From assembly GCF_003096575.1 (NCBI RefSeq), contig NZ_QEKT01000004.1, positions 1 through 64,000 of the forward strand: 64,000 nt of DNA, read 5' to 3'. The translations under genes were made by a program, and so were the position numbers. Source of the stretch: Convivina intestini (GTDB lineage: Bacteria > Bacillota > Bacilli > Lactobacillales > Lactobacillaceae). Of this stretch, positions 42,820 to 51,228 are shown one piece after another; positions within the stretch are counted from its first letter, which is position 1; each line of letters starts with the position of its first letter. The notes under the pieces are model-generated. The model searched no databases, was not told where the DNA came from, and saw only the letters and a list, made by a program, of their open reading frames with translations.

Positions 42820-44429
42820 TTTAGAACCCCCTTGAGGAATTCTAGGTACTTTTGGCTCTCTTCGTCGGTACCAGTTAGATCAGCCATCATGGTTTTCAGG
42901 TCATTTTCAAGTTTTTCTTCCTCAGCATTTAATTCCTGCATATCTTTGAAAAGCTGTTCGGCATCAACTGGTGCTTCCTCTTCAAAAGTATCGACATAGC
43001 GAGGAATGTTTAAATTAAAATCGTTTTCCTTAATTTCATCCATTGAGGCAACGTGGGCATACTTGTCCACGTCTCCCATGGTTGTAGCAGTGGCTACAGC
43101 TTCTTTATAGTTTTTAAAGGTTGATACAATTTTTTCAATATCTTCTGGTCGTAATTTGTTACTGTTTTTCTGCTTTTCAAAGCCCTTTGAAGCATCGATG
43201 AAGAGCACATCATCATTTTCACGATTTTTTTCTAGCACCATAATGATGGTTGGAATACCGGTGTTAGTAAAAATCTTCTCTGGTAAACCAATAACCGCCG
43301 TGATATTTCGATTGGTTAGTAAGTTTTTGCGAATTTTTCCTTCAGCTGCTCCGCGGAATAGCACGCCGTGAGGTAACACAATCGCCATTCGGCCGTCTTG
43401 TTTTAAGTGGTATAAGGAGTGGAGGAGGAAGGCATAATCTGCTTTTGAAGCTGGGGCAACACCATCACGGAAGCGAGGGTCATCTTCGCGATCCTTATTG
43501 TTCCATTTCAAAGAGTAGGGAGGGTTAGCCATAACGGCGTCAAACATTCGCGGATTATCACTACCATCTACAATTCCATCGGGCCAGTCAGCATTTAAAG
43601 TATCAGCGTTTCGGAGATTAATATCATTATATTCAACGCCATGCATCATTAAGTTCATTCGGGCCAAATTAAAGGTTGTTGTGATTAATTCTTGGCCATA
43701 ATATTTAATAGCACCACGAATATGGTCATTTTTCATGTACGAAGCAGTGGTTAATAGCAAGGAACCGGACCCCATGGCTGGATCATAAAGGCTATAGTTC
43801 TTCATGTCCTCGCGACCATAGGTCAAAATTTGAGCCATGATATCGGAAACTTGGTGGGGCGTATAGAATTCACCGGCCTTGGCGCCTGAATTAGCTGCAA
43901 ACATACCAATCAGGTACTCGTATAAGTCACCCAGTACATCAGCATCGTCTTTAAGTTCGATCTGTGACATGAGGCTAATCATATCAATCATCGTGGCAGT
44001 TCGCATCTGGTCGTTGTTGCCTAGTCGACTAGAAGTGAGATCCATGTCGTCAAAAATACCCTCAAACTCAATTTTGGCATCCGGACTAATTCGTTGCTTA
44101 AAGTGCGCCAACGAGTCTGAGATATTAGAAATATTAAAATTACCCGTATTAATATCGGATTCCCAGTCAGAGAACATTTCTCCGGGTTGGATAGTATAAC
44201 CAATTTTTGACTGCATAAATTGAGAAGCTCTTTGAGGATTTTGTGCCCAAATGTCAGACCATTCCTGATTACCAGGAATACTGTTTAACCAGGCTTGTGC
44301 CTTTTCAGAAAGGAACTTGTAGAACATAATACCGAAAATATAGTTTTTGTATTCGGCCGGTTCAATTTTGCCACGTGTATCATTTAATGTCTTCCAGATC
44401 ATTGCTTGTTCAGTTGCTTTTAACGCCAT
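42816..44429 (-). CDS. hsdM: Type I DNA methyltransferase subunit HsdM
   Basis: N6-adenine methyltransferase of the type I system, needed for both modification and restriction. The 537 residues show the HsdM N-terminal helical domain, the SAM motif YDPAMGSGSLLL near 210, the catalytic NPPYSLKW near 300, and a C-terminal helical region. Length and motifs look intact. Its promoter (extended -10 TG-TATAAT at 44468-44473) lies only about 36 bases from the inverted repeat of cassette R. The gene therefore carries its promoter inside the possible invertible segment. Confidence 0.95.
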   Translation of the reverse strand: MALKATEQAMIWKTLNDTRGKIEPAEYKNYIFGIMFYKFLSEKAQAWLNSIPGNQEWSDIWAQNPQRASQFMQSKIGYTIQPGEMFSDWESDINTGNFNISNISDSLAHFKQRISPDAKIEFEGIFDDMDLTSSRLGNNDQMRTATMIDMISLMSQIELKDDADVLGDLYEYLIGMFAANSGAKAGEFYTPHQVSDIMAQILTYGREDMKNYSLYDPAMGSGSLLLTTASYMKNDHIRGAIKYYGQELITTTFNLARMNLMMHGVEYNDINLRNADTLNADWPDGIVDGSDNPRMFDAVMANPPYSLKWNNKDREDDPRFRDGVAPASKADYAFLLHSLYHLKQDGRMAIVLPHGVLFRGAAEGKIRKNLLTNRNITAVIGLPEKIFTNTGIPTIIMVLEKNRENDDVLFIDASKGFEKQKNSNKLRPEDIEKIVSTFKNYKEAVATATTMGDVDKYAHVASMDEIKENDFNLNIPRYVDTFEEEAPVDAEQLFKDMQELNAEEEKLENDLKTMMADLTGTDEESQKYLEFLKGVLK

Positions 44430-44467
44430 GATTAATCATCCCCTATTTTTAAATCCATTTAGATTTA

Positions 44468-44473
44468 ATTATA
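44468..44473 (-). promoter_or_regulatory. hsdM -10 element
   Basis: Minus-strand TATAAT with preceding TG (extended -10), about 40 bases before the hsdM ATG. The -35 is poor. It lies between the hsdM start and repeat R1 of cassette R. Confidence 0.5.
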
Positions 44474-44508
44474 CAGAGATAGAGCGTAAAGAACCTAGAA
44501 AATCTGAT

Positions 44509-44529
44509 AGCTTGGCAAAAGCGTAAGTT
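44509..44529 (+). repeat. Proximal repeat R1, cassette R copy
   Basis: A 21-bp match, in opposite orientation, to 41459-41479; shares 18 bp with each R1 inside hsdS. Confidence 0.88.
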
Positions 44530-45004
44530 AGGGAACATCTCTCCTTTAAGAGGGGGATTTGCCTTTCAAAGTAGTCAATTTGTTCCTAATGGAATACCTG
44601 TTGTAAGAATTTCAAATATTTTATCAGAAGGTAAAGTGGGAGGTGATTATTTATTTTATTCTGAACATCAACGGGATGAAAAATATCGCTTACCTAATGG
44701 ATCTTGGCTATTAGCCATGTCTGGTGCGACCACGGGAAAGGTTGCCAAATTAACATTTAAAGCATATGAAAAGTACTACCAAAATCAACGTGTTGGTTAT
44801 TTTCAAATTCAAAAAGATACAAATTACAATTTTATTGGCGTGTTAGTTTCATCAAATCTATTCTTAAATCAGTTAAAAACAGTTTTAGTATCTGGAGCCC
44901 AGCCAAATATTTCTTCTAAAGACGTTGATAATTTTGAATTTAACATACCCTCTGAATTATCTGAACAAGCTAAAATCGGTATCCTTTTCCAATTCCTTGA
45001 CAAT

Positions 45005-45025
45005 CTCATCACAGTCAATCAGCGT
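45005..45025 (+). repeat. Distal repeat R2, cassette R copy
   Basis: Identical over 21 bp to 40972-40992 in the opposite orientation. Confidence 0.85.
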
Positions 45026-45129
45026 AAAAACTTTTATCATCTTCTTTGTTAAAATAAAAATAATAAAAAGTATTGTTTTACATTCAAATCCTAAATAAAA
45101 AAATATATCAATCAACAAAGGATACTAAA

Positions 45130-48117
45130 ATGGCTGAAGAAAAATTTGAACTAGCTGTAATCGAAAAATTAACTCAGGAAGGCTGGACTTACCGGGATGA
45201 TTTATCCGGAAAAACCGAAGATGTACTTTATGACCACTGGCGAGAAATTCTAAATCGGAATAATCGCACCAAACTTGAAGGAAAAGAATTATCCGATAAC
45301 GAGTTTCGGCGCTTAGTTGAACAAGTAAATCAGAATAAAAGCCCCTATGCTGCCCAATTGCTTTTAGCAGGTGCTGGTGGCAAAGGGACTTTACCATTAA
45401 TCCGTGATGATGGTAGCCAGCTTTCTATCGAATTTTTTTACGGAGATGAGGTTGCCGGCGGGCATTCAGAATATGAGGTCGTCCGTCAAATTACCTTTAA
45501 TCATTTAACCAATAGTTTAAGTAAAAACCGTCGCATTGATCTTTTACTACTAATTAACGGTCTTCCTGTCGCCCACGTTGAAGAAAAAGATGAACACTTA
45601 CAAAATCAATGGGGAGCCTTTGAACAGCTTCGTAAATATAACGGTGATGGTATGTATACCGGACTAATGTCCTTTGTCCAAGTGCAATTCATCCTTTCCC
45701 AGCATTCAGCCCACTATCTCGCTCGGCCAAAAAATAGCGAGTCTTATAATCAAGACTTTATCTTTGGCTGGCGCGATGATAATGGCAGAGACGTCACTGA
45801 TACCATGGAATTTATTCACCAAGTGATGGGCATCCCCGCTCTTCACCGTTTGGTGACCGTTAACATGATTCCCGATGCTTCCAATGATAATCTAATGGTG
45901 ATGCGTTCCTACCAGATTCAAGCCACCCGGGCAATTATGGACCGGATGCGAGCCATGAAGAATAATCATTTAATAGAAAAAGAAGGCGGTTATATCTGGC
46001 ATACGACTGGATCAGGTAAGACAGTCACCTCTTTTAAGGTTGCCCAACTGTTGGCTTCCATGGATGATGTTAAGCATGTGATTTTTATCGTTGATCGAGT
46101 GGATTTGGTTAATCAAACTGCTGAAAACTTTAAAAACTTTGCCTATGTCACCTTCAAAAATCGAATCAAAATCGTCAATGGTAACCAGTTAAAGCGGGAA
46201 CTGAAGAAAAAACAAGCACCTAGTATCTTCTTAATTACTGTTCAAGGCCTAAGTGATGCCGTTAAGCGTGGTTGGACTGACGACCAACGCTTAGTTATCT
46301 TAATGGATGAAGCCCACCGCTCAGCCAGCGGCGATTCAGTAAAACGCATTAAACAGGCGCTTCCCAACACAACTTGGTTTGGTTTTACCGGCACCCCTAA
46401 TTTTTATTCCGATGAAGTCAATGATGTGAAGACTACCCGCGAAGTTTCCACACATGATGTCTTCGGCCCACGCTTACACCGCTATACTATTAAAGATGCA
46501 ATCGGCGATGGTAACGTGCTTGGTTTTGATGTTACTTACTATGAGACTGATATTGAACACGATGCTAGCGCTGACCTAGATGAAAAACAGTTAGAAAAAG
46601 AAGTCTATGCTTCCCATGCTTTCCGGCAATCAGTGGCCGCAGATATCGTCCAACACTGGCAGGATAATTCCGCCGGACCAATTGAAATGGGCCACCGGGC
46701 TCCTAATCAATTTCAGGGAATGTTGGCTGTCTCAGGTAAACAAGCCGTGGCTGATTACTACAATATTTTTAAAGAGATTGCGCCCGATTTACGCGTAGCC
46801 ATGACCTACTCCCGTGATGAAAGTAATGGCGCCGGATCATCAGATTCTCAAGAAAATCTCAAAAAAGCCATGGCTGACTATGTCGAGCGCTATCAAACAG
46901 CCAACTTTATTGAGCATGACGACCCAGAGCGCGACTATTTGAACGATATTACCAAACGACTGGCTCGTAAAAAACCCTATAATCGTGGTAATGACGATGA
47001 TCGTTTAGACTTAGTCATTGTCTCCGACCAACTCTTAACCGGCTTTGATTCTAAATATTTGAATATTATTTATTTGGATAAGTTACTCCAAGAAGGTCTC
47101 TTAATCCAGGCCATGTCCCGAACTAATCGAACCTTCGACAAAAATGCTAAACCCCACGGTAAAGTCCGTTTTTACCGGAAAGGTCAAGTAATGGAGGATC
47201 ATGTTCGCGAAGCCTTAGTGATCTATACTAAGGGTGGTAATGATACCCAAGCCGATGCCGAAAAGCACCCTTCCTTGGATGACCAGCAAGAGCTATTTAA
47301 TGATGATATTCTAGCGCCCAACCAGGCCAGTCAGATTCAAAATTTAGCACCCAAGATTAAGGAATTAAAGGAAATGGCTGGCGATGATTTTTCCAAAATG
47401 CCTATGGGTTCCAAAGCTCAGATAAAATTCGCTCACTTAGCCGCTGAAGTCAATCAAAAAGTGCAACGCTTAGTCCAACAAGGCTATGCCTTTGGCGAAG
47501 CGGTACCTGTTTTTGATGGTGCTGGCCGTACCACCGATGAAAAGGTTACCCTTAGTATTGCTTCTGATAATGATTTTTCAGCCCTTCAAGCTCGATTAAA
47601 TGATGTTAATCAAGTATTACCTGATGATAAGAAGTTGGACTTAACCAACATTAAAATCGCTCTGGATAAATATGCCAGTGAAATCATCGATTATGACTTA
47701 TTAGTTGACCTGCTGAACCAATATATGGACGATGTAATACCCAAGAAGCGTAAGGCTGTTGAAGAGCACATCACACCGATGGATCAGGATGGTCAGGACG
47801 AAATTAGTGAGATTTTGGATGGCATTGAGCGTGGAGATTATCAGAAGCATTTTGATGTAGAAAGCTTAAAAGTTGAACGTACCAAAATCCGTTCAAAAAA
47901 TACCGAACTAGCCTTGTACAAGTGGGCTGCTGATCACAACTTCAATGGTAACCAAATTATTGAAGCATATGACTTATATCAGCCCGGCTTTAAGTTAAAC
48001 GATACGCCCGAACTTAATGCTAAATTACAAGAAATCGAAATACAGAACGATATTGGTTTCTTTGAAATCGCTGATTTCGAAGAAGCAATTATAAAATTCT
48101 TTGCCAGTCTCCAATAA
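45130..48117 (+). CDS. hsdR: Type I restriction endonuclease subunit HsdR
   Basis: Translocating and cleaving subunit of the type I restriction complex. The 995 residues contain the nuclease core (LPVAHVEEKDE, PD-ExK-type, near 155), helicase Walker A WHTTGSGKTVTSF near 300, DEAH-box MDEAHRSASGD near 395, and later helicase motifs (SDQLLTGFDSKYLN, QAMSRTNRTF). I start at ATG 45130 after AAAGG; the longer frame upstream is unlikely. It is transcribed away from hsdM, with cassette R between them, and its promoter is not clear. Intact in length. Confidence 0.95.
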   Translation: MAEEKFELAVIEKLTQEGWTYRDDLSGKTEDVLYDHWREILNRNNRTKLEGKELSDNEFRRLVEQVNQNKSPYAAQLLLAGAGGKGTLPLIRDDGSQLSIEFFYGDEVAGGHSEYEVVRQITFNHLTNSLSKNRRIDLLLLINGLPVAHVEEKDEHLQNQWGAFEQLRKYNGDGMYTGLMSFVQVQFILSQHSAHYLARPKNSESYNQDFIFGWRDDNGRDVTDTMEFIHQVMGIPALHRLVTVNMIPDASNDNLMVMRSYQIQATRAIMDRMRAMKNNHLIEKEGGYIWHTTGSGKTVTSFKVAQLLASMDDVKHVIFIVDRVDLVNQTAENFKNFAYVTFKNRIKIVNGNQLKRELKKKQAPSIFLITVQGLSDAVKRGWTDDQRLVILMDEAHRSASGDSVKRIKQALPNTTWFGFTGTPNFYSDEVNDVKTTREVSTHDVFGPRLHRYTIKDAIGDGNVLGFDVTYYETDIEHDASADLDEKQLEKEVYASHAFRQSVAADIVQHWQDNSAGPIEMGHRAPNQFQGMLAVSGKQAVADYYNIFKEIAPDLRVAMTYSRDESNGAGSSDSQENLKKAMADYVERYQTANFIEHDDPERDYLNDITKRLARKKPYNRGNDDDRLDLVIVSDQLLTGFDSKYLNIIYLDKLLQEGLLIQAMSRTNRTFDKNAKPHGKVRFYRKGQVMEDHVREALVIYTKGGNDTQADAEKHPSLDDQQELFNDDILAPNQASQIQNLAPKIKELKEMAGDDFSKMPMGSKAQIKFAHLAAEVNQKVQRLVQQGYAFGEAVPVFDGAGRTTDEKVTLSIASDNDFSALQARLNDVNQVLPDDKKLDLTNIKIALDKYASEIIDYDLLVDLLNQYMDDVIPKKRKAVEEHITPMDQDGQDEISEILDGIERGDYQKHFDVESLKVERTKIRSKNTELALYKWAADHNFNGNQIIEAYDLYQPGFKLNDTPELNAKLQEIEIQNDIGFFEIADFEEAIIKFFASLQ

Positions 48118-48135
48118 AATTTCACAGATACTAAG

Positions 48136-48163
48136 ATAGTATCCACCGTTTGGTGGGTGCTAT
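48136..48163 (+). terminator. Terminator/attenuator between hsdR and the recombinase
   Basis: A 12-bp stem including two G-U pairs (ATAGTATCCACC, 48136-48147, with GGTGGGTGCTAT, 48152-48163), a GTTT loop, then TTTTT. The recombinase ribosome binding site follows within ten bases, so some readthrough probably expresses it. Confidence 0.75.
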
Positions 48164-48183
48164 TTTTTATGGAGGTGACTAAG

Positions 48184-49113
48184 ATGTCACAGGAAGAATC
48201 AATGTTGTTACACGTGTACTACCGCCGCTGGCTGGATTTATATAAGAAAGGCGCCGTACGACCAATTACTTATGAAAAGTATGAACGGACCCTCAAACAT
48301 ATCCGCCTACTAGTTCCAGAATTGAGGTTAATTGATTTAAACCGTCAAAGTTATCAAGCGCTGATGAATCAATTTGCTAAAAATCACGAGAAACAAACCG
48401 TTTTAGATTTTCATCATCAATTAAAATCAGCCATTATTGATGCAGTCGAAGAAGGCTGGGTTCGCATTGACCCAACCCGTAAGATTGTCATTAAAGGGGT
48501 CGTTACCCAACGCCACAAGACCAAATTCTTAAACCAGCAACAACTAACTAAGCTCTTGGCTCAGTTGACTTTAGGGGATGAATTAAGCTGGGATTACATG
48601 ATTTTATTAATTGCCAAAACTGGTTTACGTTACAGTGAGGCGCTGGGTGTAACACCCAATGATTTTGACCTGTCGCGGTTGTCACTATCAGTCAATAAAA
48701 CCTGGAATTATAAGGCCGAGCAGGAAGATTTTGACGCAACTAAAAATACTGCTTCCGTACGCAAAATTCCTTTAGATTGGCAAGTAGCAATGCAATTTGG
48801 CCAAATGATTAAAGATCTCCCAGGTGATCGGCCAATTTTTGTTCGTGAAGGTAAGAAAACCTATAATGCTGTCCTCAATGAACGCTTAGAGCGCTATTGT
48901 AAGAAAGCCGGTATTCCAGCAATTTCGGTGCACGGTTTAAGACATACCCATGCCTCATTATTGCTATATGCTGGCGTTTCGATTGGCTCAGTTGCCCGAC
49001 GATTGGGACATTCTAATATGAATACGACGCAAAAAACTTATCTGCACGTCATTCAAGAATTAGAGAATTCTGATACTGATAAAATCATGCGATATCTAAC
49101 GACTTTGATGTAA
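48184..49113 (+). CDS. Tyrosine recombinase (phage-integrase family)
   Basis: Site-specific recombinase of 309 residues. It has an N-terminal SAM-like DNA-binding domain (about 1-85) and a C-terminal catalytic domain with Arg149 (TGLRYSE), Lys194 candidate, His250 and Arg253 (HGLRHTH), His276 (LGHSN) and nucleophile Tyr286 (TQKTY), all present. I start at ATG 48184 after GGAGGTGA. Its place next to hsdR and the hsdS cassettes fits recombinases that shuffle hsdS genes in other Firmicutes. An origin as an island integrase is the alternative. Confidence 0.9.
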   Translation: MSQEESMLLHVYYRRWLDLYKKGAVRPITYEKYERTLKHIRLLVPELRLIDLNRQSYQALMNQFAKNHEKQTVLDFHHQLKSAIIDAVEEGWVRIDPTRKIVIKGVVTQRHKTKFLNQQQLTKLLAQLTLGDELSWDYMILLIAKTGLRYSEALGVTPNDFDLSRLSLSVNKTWNYKAEQEDFDATKNTASVRKIPLDWQVAMQFGQMIKDLPGDRPIFVREGKKTYNAVLNERLERYCKKAGIPAISVHGLRHTHASLLLYAGVSIGSVARRLGHSNMNTTQKTYLHVIQELENSDTDKIMRYLTTLM

Positions 49114-49122
49114 TAAAGCGAG

Positions 49123-49139
49123 GATGACCAGTGGTCATC
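49123..49139 (+). terminator. Terminator after the recombinase gene
   Basis: GATGACC/GGTCATC stem with AGT loop followed by TTTTTT. Confidence 0.88.
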
Positions 49140-49165
49140 TTTTTTAATAGTCATTAAAAACAAAA

Positions 49166-49207
49166 AAAGACGTCCATCAAGATTTAACAATCTCAATGAA
49201 CGTCTTA
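49166..49207 (-). terminator. Terminator after tRNA-Ser
   Basis: A long imperfect hairpin with AAGACGT/ACGTCTT arms, then T-run TTTTTTTG on the minus strand. Confidence 0.78.
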
Positions 49208-49217
49208 TATTTGTGAG

Positions 49218-49305
49218 TGGAGAAGAAGGGATTCGAACCCTCGCACGCTTTAACACGTCTACACCCTTAGCAAGGGCGCCTCTTCAGCCGCTTGAGTACT
49301 TCTCC
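49218..49305 (-). tRNA. tRNA-Ser (GCT)
   Basis: An 88-nt cloverleaf with long variable arm (TGTAGACGTGTTAAAGCGTG region), acceptor GGAGAAG/CTTCTCC, anticodon loop TTGCTAA (GCT, reads AGC/AGT), and T-arm GAGGG/CCCTT-type with TTCGA. CCA is not encoded, and the discriminator base read from the sequence is A. Confidence 0.95.
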
Positions 49306-49350
49306 ATAACAGATAATACTATAACAGATTTTTGGATTTTCTGCAATATT

Positions 49351-49683
49351 TTATCGACTAATTAATTGACGTAGCGCAATGTCAAAGCGATTCCAGACTA
49401 ACTGGTCACTGTTATGAAAGTCTTGAACCAAGCTATCACTTTCCGGCTCTACCTGACCAATTCGGTCCCGGTAAATATCAAAGACTTCTAATCGCTTACC
49501 ATTCGCCGACCACTTAACCGTGTAGTAAGAACCGTCGGTGCGGTGGTCAATCATTTCCTGCAAACCGCGCTTCAACGTACTGGCAATCGCTTCGTCAAGG
49601 GTCACATCGTATCCCCGTGCCCCTAAAATCGCAACCTGATCTTTAACCTGCTGTAAATCTTCAGCAATATCTAACTGATCCAT
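49351..49683 (-). CDS. Hypothetical protein, 110 aa
   Basis: A soluble, mostly helical protein without recognised domain. It has an acidic N-terminus (MDQLDIAEDLQQVKDQVAIL), a middle part YYTVKWSANGKRLEVFDIYR that looks like a beta hairpin, and a charged end. AGGAGG lies before two adjacent ATGs (49686 and 49683); the second has better spacing. It is single, between tRNA-Ser and the divergent nnrE. Confidence 0.6.
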   Translation of the reverse strand: MDQLDIAEDLQQVKDQVAILGARGYDVTLDEAIASTLKRGLQEMIDHRTDGSYYTVKWSANGKRLEVFDIYRDRIGQVEPESDSLVQDFHNSDQLVWNRFDIALRQLISR

Positions 49684-49771
49684 CATTCCTCCTACTACCG
49701 ACTGAGTGGCAATTTAACCCATCACTATATATAATAAACTAGGAATATTATACTCAATAATGAGGGACAAG

Positions 49772-50416
49772 ATGACACAATTTGTAACGACAACTGAAAT
49801 GCTAACTCTAGAAGATTACACGATGAATGACTTTGAGATTCCCCAAGAAGTACTAATTGAACGGGCCGCCATCGCTGTTCAAGAAGTTATTGGTGCTGGA
49901 AGCTTTAACCTCAGTCACATCTTAGTCCTCGTTGGCCTGGGAAATAATGGTGCTGATGGGATTGCGCTTGGTCGTTTATTACACCAGCAGGGTCTTTCAG
50001 TGGCTTTACAATTTGTCGGGAACCTAAACCGCGCCAAAGCTTCCGTACATAAACAACTAGAAATTGCCAAACACTGTGGCCTCCATCCTTCTGAAAAAAG
50101 TGATTTTAAAGAAGCCACATTAATTGTCGATGCTATTTTTGGTACTGGACTAAACAATCCGCTACCCGAGGGACTGCAAAAAATGATGAAGGCCGCCAAC
50201 CACATCGACAATGACGTCATCGCCATTGATACCCCAACCGGGATTAATCCCAATACCGGTGAAGTCATGGGCGCTGCCCTCAAGGCCCACACTACGGTCG
50301 CTTTAGGCTATCCCAAGATTGGTCTCCGTAAAAATCAAGGCCGTAAATACTGTGGCGACTTAGTGGTTAAAGATATCGGCGTTTTAACCCCCGATACTTT
50401 TGCCTTTAGTCTCTAA
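49772..50416 (+). CDS. nnrE: NAD(P)H-hydrate epimerase
   Basis: Repairs damaged NAD(P)H by interconverting R- and S-NAD(P)HX (YjeF N-terminal domain). The 214 residues show VLVGLGNNGADGIALGRLL (the G-x-G-N-N-G-x-D-G motif) near 55, IVDAIFGTGL near 118 and AIDTPTGINPNTGEV near 148, with conserved Asp residues. Only the epimerase domain is present; the dehydratase is not in the window. I start at ATG 49772 after GAGGGA. It lies before proC with a gap of about 30 bases. Confidence 0.9.
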   Translation: MTQFVTTTEMLTLEDYTMNDFEIPQEVLIERAAIAVQEVIGAGSFNLSHILVLVGLGNNGADGIALGRLLHQQGLSVALQFVGNLNRAKASVHKQLEIAKHCGLHPSEKSDFKEATLIVDAIFGTGLNNPLPEGLQKMMKAANHIDNDVIAIDTPTGINPNTGEVMGAALKAHTTVALGYPKIGLRKNQGRKYCGDLVVKDIGVLTPDTFAFSL

Positions 50417-50448
50417 TTGTTCAATCATACCCAATAAAGGAGTTATTC

Positions 50449-51228
50449 ATGACACGTTATGGCTTTTTAGGTGCCGGTAACATGGCCCAAGCAATGATCA
50501 AAGGCTTACTAAATGCCGGTATTTCTGCGCAAGATATTTTAGTAGCATCCCCTCATTCAGCCGCTAAATTAGCCAAAGAACTAGGCATTCAAGCCTTAGA
50601 TGCTACTGAGCTATTACAAACCGCTGATTTAGTGACCCTGGCTTTTCTACCTAAGCAATTAACGGCCATTAGTCAAAGTCTCCCGGCTAATCTTTATCAA
50701 AATAAATTATTAGTTTCAGTCATCGGCGACGTTAATCTAAATTCCTTAGAGAACGCCTTTCCTGGTGCTCAAATCGTGCGGACCTTACCCAACGTAAACG
50801 TTAGTATTAATCGGGGGATGACCTCTTATGCTTTGGCCACTAATCTGACGACCGCAAGCCAAACCGCTGCCCTAGCCTTTTTAGATCTATTAGGTAGTCG
50901 GATTGAATTAGCAGAATCAAATTTTGCGGTATTTTCAGCCTTGGCTGGTTCCAGTCCAGCCTATGTATTCGCCTTTATTCAATCCCTTGCACAAGCGGGA
51001 CAGCAAAATGGCTTGTCGACTCAAGATGCCCTCACTATTGCTGCTCAAACAGTGCTAGGATCAGCACAAACCCTCTTAGCTAGTGATAGTGATCCCACCA
51101 GTTTAATTGCTTCAGTCGCTTCCCCTGGTGGTTCAACCGAAGCTGGTTTAAAGGCTTTATCAGCGGATAAATTTAACGAGGTAGTAATCCATGGCATCCA
51201 AGCAACAATCGACCACCAACACGAATAA
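50449..51228 (+). CDS. proC: Pyrroline-5-carboxylate reductase
   Basis: Last step of proline synthesis, reducing pyrroline-5-carboxylate with NAD(P)H. The 259 residues begin with the Rossmann motif YGFLGAGNMAQAMIKGLL and later show IVRTLPNVNVSINRGMTSYA, SALAGSSPAYVFAFIQSL and SPGGSTEAGLKAL, the family signature. The AAAGGAG ribosome binding site precedes ATG 50449. It overlaps proB by 38 bases and forms proC-proB-proA. Confidence 0.95.
   Translation: MTRYGFLGAGNMAQAMIKGLLNAGISAQDILVASPHSAAKLAKELGIQALDATELLQTADLVTLAFLPKQLTAISQSLPANLYQNKLLVSVIGDVNLNSLENAFPGAQIVRTLPNVNVSINRGMTSYALATNLTTASQTAALAFLDLLGSRIELAESNFAVFSALAGSSPAYVFAFIQSLAQAGQQNGLSTQDALTIAAQTVLGSAQTLLASDSDPTSLIASVASPGGSTEAGLKALSADKFNEVVIHGIQATIDHQHE

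Larger units (their letters stand above)
44509..45052 (+). pseudogene. Silent hsdS cassette R (one TRD, headless, opposite strand)
   Basis: Begins at the WQKRKLG-coding repeat and continues open (GNISPLRGGFAFQSSQFVPN, then VVRISNILSEGKVGGDY) to the distal repeat coding LITVNQR at 45005-45025, then stops after seven more codons. The first in-frame Met is inside the TRD, so there is no functional start. The frame upstream is closed by a TAG at 44480-44482. It encodes a single TRD, different from both TRDs of hsdS and from cassette L. It lies directly upstream of hsdR on the same strand. Confidence 0.8.

Noticed and set aside
40531-49305. A genomic island integrated at tRNA-Ser
   Set aside because: An integrase lies near the tRNA 3' end, but no repeated copy of the tRNA end was found in the window and no phage or plasmid genes are present; not supported from this sequence alone.
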